38,176 nucleotides of DNA from Thermoanaerobaculia bacterium (GTDB lineage Bacteria; Acidobacteriota; Thermoanaerobaculia; Gp7-AA8), in contig JADGNX010000005.1 of the NCBI GenBank assembly GCA_017883265.1, forward strand, positions 1 through 38,176, given 5' to 3'. Below, one piece after another: positions 34,190-38,176 of the stretch. Under the pieces are notes generated by a model. It saw only the letters and a program-made list of their open reading frames with translations, was not told where the DNA came from and did no database searches. Numbering within the stretch: the stretch's first letter is position 1; the number at the start of each line of letters is the position of its first letter. The translations under genes were made by a program, and so were the position numbers.

Positions 34190-34942
34190 ATGGCTCGGAC
34201 GCTCTGGGTTCTCGCCGTGGCGCTGGTGTCGTCGCTCGTCTGTGGCTTCTCGGTGCTGGTCATCGCAATCTTCAGATCGACCTCTCCGCTCATCGATCCG
34301 ATCATTCGATTCTGGGGGCGGACCATCATCCGGGCAGCCGGAATCGAGTTGCGGAGCGAAGGTCTCGAACGGATCCGATCCGACCAGCGCTACATCCTCG
34401 TGGCGAACCACTACAGCTATCTCGACATCCCCTGTCTCTTCGCCTCGATCCCGCAGCAGCCGATCCGCTTCATGGCCAAGAAGAGTCTTTTCTCGATCCC
34501 GATCTTCGGCTGGGCGCTCAGCCGTGCCGGGTTCATCCCCATCGACCGCAAGGACCGGCGGACTGCAGTCAAATCGTTCGAGCTGGCCGTTCAGCGGATC
34601 AGGAAAGGGAATACCATCGTCGTCTTTCCGGAAGAGGGGCGGACGCGCGTCCGGGAGATGCGCGAGTTTCAGCGCGGCGGATTTCTCCTCGCCATCCGCT
34701 CCGAGCTTCCGATCGTGCCGATCGCCATCGACAGCACCTTCGATGTTCTTCCTGTCGGATCGTCGCGGGTCAAGCCGGGTGCGGTGACCGTCCGGGTTGG
34801 CGCGCCGATCACGACCCGCGGACTCTCGGTGCGAGACAAGCAGCGTCTGGCGCTCGAAACAAGGCAACAGATCGGGAAGATGCTGTTCGGCGACGCCTGG
34901 CTCGATGAGAAGCGCCCAAAAGGTACAGAGTCAGACAGTTGA
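34190..34942 (+). CDS. plsC: 1-acyl-sn-glycerol-3-phosphate acyltransferase (PlsC-like)
   Basis: YILVANHYSYLDIPCL (NHxxxxD), FIPIDRKDRRTAVKSF, FPEEGRTR. Start trimmed from 33839 to ATG 34190. Confidence 0.92.
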   Translation: MARTLWVLAVALVSSLVCGFSVLVIAIFRSTSPLIDPIIRFWGRTIIRAAGIELRSEGLERIRSDQRYILVANHYSYLDIPCLFASIPQQPIRFMAKKSLFSIPIFGWALSRAGFIPIDRKDRRTAVKSFELAVQRIRKGNTIVVFPEEGRTRVREMREFQRGGFLLAIRSELPIVPIAIDSTFDVLPVGSSRVKPGAVTVRVGAPITTRGLSVRDKQRLALETRQQIGKMLFGDAWLDEKRPKGTESDS

Positions 34943-34969
34943 CTGGCATTTCGGTGACCCTATGCCAGT
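34942..34969. terminator. Hairpin ACTGGCAT...ATGCCAGT overlapping the convergent plsC/selA stops
   Basis: 8-bp perfect arms 34942-34949 and 34962-34969, 12-nt loop. Confidence 0.5.
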
Positions 34970-36357
34970 TCGAGGATCGCTTCCTTCAGGATGGAGTCTT
35001 CTTCGGGAAGAACCGTTCGCAGATCGATGGTGAACCGATCCTCCACGATGCGGCCGACGATCGGTGGATCGGAACGCCGAAGGCGATCGGCCAGAGCATC
35101 GGCATTCCCCGGCAGTTCGATGCCGATCGAAGCGATCGTTTCTGACGGCGTGGTTCCCCCTCCCAGCACGCCGCGGGTATCAGATAGCCGCGCGGTGGTC
35201 GCGCCGGCGATCGACTCACCCCGCCGCCGAAGCACCTCGAGCGGTGTTGCCAGCATCCGATAAATCGGGATGCGCTCCTCGTGCTTCCCGCTGGCGAAGA
35301 TGCGCAGCGTCTCGGCGATCAGTGCGTAGCTCTCCTTCCCCGCGCGCAGCGCGCGCATGAGCGGATGCCTGCGGCAGCGATTGATGATGGCGGCGCTGCC
35401 GAGGATGAGACCTCCCTGGGTGCTGCCGATGAGCTTGTCGGTCGAGCAGGTCACGACGTCGACCCCGCGCGCCAGAAGCTGACCGATGGTGTCTTCGGCG
35501 GCGAAGCCGTAGCGAGAGAGGTCGACGACCCGCCCGCTCCCTTCGTCGTAGAGCATCGGAATACCGCTGGAGCGGCTGACCTCGACGAGCGCATCGACCG
35601 TCGGCGTTTCAGTGAATCCGACGATGTCGAAGTTCGACCGATGCACCCGGAGGATGGCGGCGGTCCGTCTGGTGACCGCCACGGCATAGTCCGCCGCTCG
35701 CGTGCGGTTCGTGGTGCCGACCTCGTGCAGCTTCGCCCCACCCTGCTGGATGACGTCGGGGATGCGGAACGATCCGCCGATCTCAACCAGCTCACCGCGG
35801 GAGACGATGACCTCCCGCTTTGCGGCCACGGAAGCGAGCAGGAGCAGCGTCCCTGCCGCGTTGTTGTTCGTCAGGATAGCGGCCTCACATCCAAAGAGCT
35901 GAACCGCGGCCGTTGAGAGAAGCTCATCGCGCGCCCCCCGCTGCCCCGTTTCCAGGTCGAATTCGAGATTCGAGTAGCCGCAGACGGCCGAAGCAGCGGC
36001 ATTCCAGACCGCCGGATCGATCGGTGAGCGTCCCAGATTTGTGTGGATGATGACACCGCTGCCATTGATGACCTTCCGCAGGGCCGGACGCTGGAGCGCT
36101 TCGAGCGAGGTGGCGAGCGAAGCCGCGCAATCTTCGAGGTTGAAGTGACGGCCGGGGCTCGCGTCCGTCAGCTCCCCACGGAACGCAGCGAGGTAGGACG
36201 AGAGCTGATCCTTGGCTGGCTCTCGTCCGTAGCGGTCGATGATCGGCGAAAACGGGACGCTGCTGAGGATCGCCTCGACGCTCGGAATCGTCCGCCGGGT
36301 CTCCCTGCCGGACGCGCCGGCGGCGGAATCTCCGGCCGCTTTCGCTGTTTTACTCAT
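34960..36357 (-). CDS. selA: L-seryl-tRNA(Sec) selenium transferase
   Basis: VINGSGVIIHTNLGRSPI, GYSNLEFDLETGQRGAR, NNNAAGTLLLLASVA, SRGELVEIGGSFRIPDVIQQGGAKLHEVGTTNRTRAADY, STDKLIGSTQGGLILG (PLP lysine). Start trimmed from 36600 to ATG 36357. Confidence 0.93.
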   Translation of the reverse strand: MSKTAKAAGDSAAGASGRETRRTIPSVEAILSSVPFSPIIDRYGREPAKDQLSSYLAAFRGELTDASPGRHFNLEDCAASLATSLEALQRPALRKVINGSGVIIHTNLGRSPIDPAVWNAAASAVCGYSNLEFDLETGQRGARDELLSTAAVQLFGCEAAILTNNNAAGTLLLLASVAAKREVIVSRGELVEIGGSFRIPDVIQQGGAKLHEVGTTNRTRAADYAVAVTRRTAAILRVHRSNFDIVGFTETPTVDALVEVSRSSGIPMLYDEGSGRVVDLSRYGFAAEDTIGQLLARGVDVVTCSTDKLIGSTQGGLILGSAAIINRCRRHPLMRALRAGKESYALIAETLRIFASGKHEERIPIYRMLATPLEVLRRRGESIAGATTARLSDTRGVLGGGTTPSETIASIGIELPGNADALADRLRRSDPPIVGRIVEDRFTIDLRTVLPEEDSILKEAILELA

Positions 36358-36403
36358 ACGCCCTGCCCAAGCCGTTGCAGAATACCGACATTGTAGACGC
36401 GAG

Positions 36404-37009
36404 ATGGCCGTCAAACCCGACGAGGATCTGGAGGAGTTCGAAGAGCGCCTGCGAGTGCTGAAGAACAAGTATGACCAGTTCTTCGCCGGCATCCGCAAGA
36501 TGCCTCCGATCACCGAGCGTCGTTCCCTCGACGTGACCGTCCACGAGATGAGCAAGGAGACGATGCGGGACAACACCCGCCGCTTCCGCTTCAATACCAT
36601 CCTCTCCCGCTACAACCAGTACAGAGAGATGTGGGCTCGCCGGACGCGTGAGCGCGAGGAAGGACCCATGGAGTTCAAGAAACGCTCCGCAGCTCTTGCG
36701 GCGGCTCTTCCGGAGGAGACACGCGCCGCCAAACCGCCGGAGCGCGTAACGTCCGAGCTGGCCGATCCGTATGTAAAGGTGTCGAAAGGAAACGGCACGG
36801 AGGCGACCCTGCAAATCTTCGAACAGATCCGGGCCGAGAACGACAAGATGGGCAAGAGCGCGACGCTCACCATCGAACAGCTCACGACGATGATTCAGAA
36901 ACAGTCCGAGTCGCTGAGATCGAAGTACCAGGTTCAGACCATCGCCTTTCGCGTCGAGACGGTCGACGGTAAAGTTAAGCTGAAAGCCAAACCAGTTCAG
37001 GAACGATGA
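36404..37009 (+). CDS. Hypothetical coiled-coil protein (MXAN_5187 C-terminal-like)
   Basis: MAVKPDEDLEEFEERLRVLKNKYDQFFAGIRKMPP...FRFNTILSRYNQYREMWARRTREREEGP; start trimmed from 36239. Confidence 0.7.
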   Translation: MAVKPDEDLEEFEERLRVLKNKYDQFFAGIRKMPPITERRSLDVTVHEMSKETMRDNTRRFRFNTILSRYNQYREMWARRTREREEGPMEFKKRSAALAAALPEETRAAKPPERVTSELADPYVKVSKGNGTEATLQIFEQIRAENDKMGKSATLTIEQLTTMIQKQSESLRSKYQVQTIAFRVETVDGKVKLKAKPVQER

Positions 37010-37770
37010 TGAAACGACACTCCCTGCTGCTCCTGATCGCCGCGCTGCCCGCTCTTGGCTCGCTGGCCTGCCTCTCCCTCAACCGGACCATCGACCGCAA
37101 AGTCCATGGCGAGAATCCTTACGCCAGACCGATCTTCTACTCTCAGTACCTCAGTCCGGCGAATCCACTCGACAGACGGATTCAGAAGGATCTCGACGGC
37201 CTGCGAGCCAACCCGCGATCGGCTACCCTGCACAACGACCTGGCGGGACTTCTGGTCGCGAAGGGTTTTCCGAAGGATGCCCAACTCGAATTCGAGCGGG
37301 CCGTCTACGCCGACCGCGACTTCTATCCGGCCTGGTACAACCTCGGCCTCATGCGCTCCGGCCGCGGCGAATTTATTTCTGCCCGTGCTGCATTCGAAGC
37401 GACCGTTCGTATAAAGCCGGGACACGCCGCCGCGCTCTTCCAGCTCGGATTGCTCGAGGAAGAAAGGCATGATGACGACGCGGCTGTCGAGTATTACGCC
37501 AAGGCATTCGCGATCAACCGGGCCCTTCTCGATCTGCGCAGCAACCCGCGCCTGGCCGACACGAAGCTCGTCGGCCGCTCGCTCCTCCGGATGTACAAGA
37601 CCGACCACGTGCGCCAAAGCCTGCAGTTGCAACCGAACCCGCAGGGCTATACCGACCGCCCGCCTGAGCAGGCGGTGTCGAAGCAGCCGGATGCCAGTCA
37701 GATCGTGACGCCCGCCGCTCCGGCCACCTCGCCCGGGGCGCAGAAAGCGCCCCCCACACCGCGTCCGTAA
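37006..37770 (+). CDS. TPR-repeat lipoprotein-like protein
   Basis: 254 aa; N-terminal hydrophobic segment with LACLSL; TPR units LHNDLAGLLVAKGFPKDAQLEFERAVYADRDFYPAWYNLGLMRS; overlaps the upstream stop (ATGATGA). Confidence 0.8.
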   Translation: MMKRHSLLLLIAALPALGSLACLSLNRTIDRKVHGENPYARPIFYSQYLSPANPLDRRIQKDLDGLRANPRSATLHNDLAGLLVAKGFPKDAQLEFERAVYADRDFYPAWYNLGLMRSGRGEFISARAAFEATVRIKPGHAAALFQLGLLEEERHDDDAAVEYYAKAFAINRALLDLRSNPRLADTKLVGRSLLRMYKTDHVRQSLQLQPNPQGYTDRPPEQAVSKQPDASQIVTPAAPATSPGAQKAPPTPRP

Positions 37771-37818
37771 TCCCGGTCAGGGGGTCACGGGCAGTGCGTG
37801 GCGTGCGGCAGGCAGGGG

Positions 37819-38176
37819 TCAGAGTCGACTCAGCGCCGCCGCCGCGGCCTCGAGCACCGCGATCGACGTCGAGAACGACATCCGCAGGTATCCCTCTCCC
37901 TCGGGGCCGAATACCGATCCAGGCACGGTGGCGATGCGCGTTCGCTCCAGGAGCGTCTCCATCGCCTTCCATGAGTCGCTTCCGAGGCGCTCGCGAACGT
38001 TGGCAAAGAGGTAGAAGGCGCCTCGCGGCGTGCTGCAGCAGAAGCCGGCTTCCTGCGCCGCTGCCACGAGGATCTCACGCCGCTCGAGGTATCCCTCTCG
38101 CATCCGGACGCGGTAATCAGAGCGATCGGAGATGGCCGCGGCGGCAGCGAACTGGGTCGGCGTGGATACTCCGTTG
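37819..38176 (-). CDS. Class I/II aminotransferase, C-terminal part (5' end outside window)
   Basis: Frame open to window end: NGVSTPTQFAAAAAISDRSDYRVRMREGYLERREILVAAAQEAGFCCSTPRGAFYLFANVRERLG...IATVPGSVFGPEGEGYLRMSFSTSIAVLEAAAAAL. Confidence 0.88.
   Translation of the reverse strand, partial: NGVSTPTQFAAAAAISDRSDYRVRMREGYLERREILVAAAQEAGFCCSTPRGAFYLFANVRERLGSDSWKAMETLLERTRIATVPGSVFGPEGEGYLRMSFSTSIAVLEAAAAALSRL

Noticed and set aside
34960-36357. Selenoprotein with in-frame TGA near selA
   Set aside because: No interrupted homologous frame with an in-frame TGA was evident in neighbouring genes.

Overview
This 38.2 kb high-GC window looks like a bacterial chromosomal segment. Its gene content (MglA-like GTPase, DUF4388/TPR proteins, RAYT, secreted PKD metalloprotease) is compatible with Acidobacteriota or a related lineage, but that is inference. 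Most of it is ordinary: ispE with an upstream TPR/LolB-like pair, an AmmeMemoRadiSam radical SAM enzyme, Rieske ferredoxin plus alpha/beta hydrolase, a Ca2+/H+ antiporter, enoyl-CoA hydratase, an Rsb-type partner-switching cluster, a sigma54-type AAA+ regulator, GlcD-like oxidase, 2-oxoacid:ferredoxin oxidoreductase, a PlsC-like acyltransferase, SelA, and one tRNA-Gln(UUG). The most interesting signals are: (1) a small cargo islet downstream of tRNA-Gln, ending in a 15-bp copy of the tRNA 3' end and carrying a translationally coupled 58-aa ORF (missed by the ORF track) plus an MNT-fold nucleotidyltransferase; (2) a RAYT transposase with an upstream hairpin and a dispersed GAAGCTGCGTCCCC REP-like repeat, clustered beside it and again as an inverted array about 14.5 kb away; (3) two hairpins built from a CCAGAAA heptamer; (4) a recurring -10-like TAnnnT box 6-9 nt upstream of many start codons, suggesting widespread leaderless transcription, including a near-symmetric divergent promoter in which one palindrome gives TTGACA to both strands; (5) a missed 53-aa membrane ORF at the head of the Rsb cluster. 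All product calls were made by eye from motifs; no database search was run.
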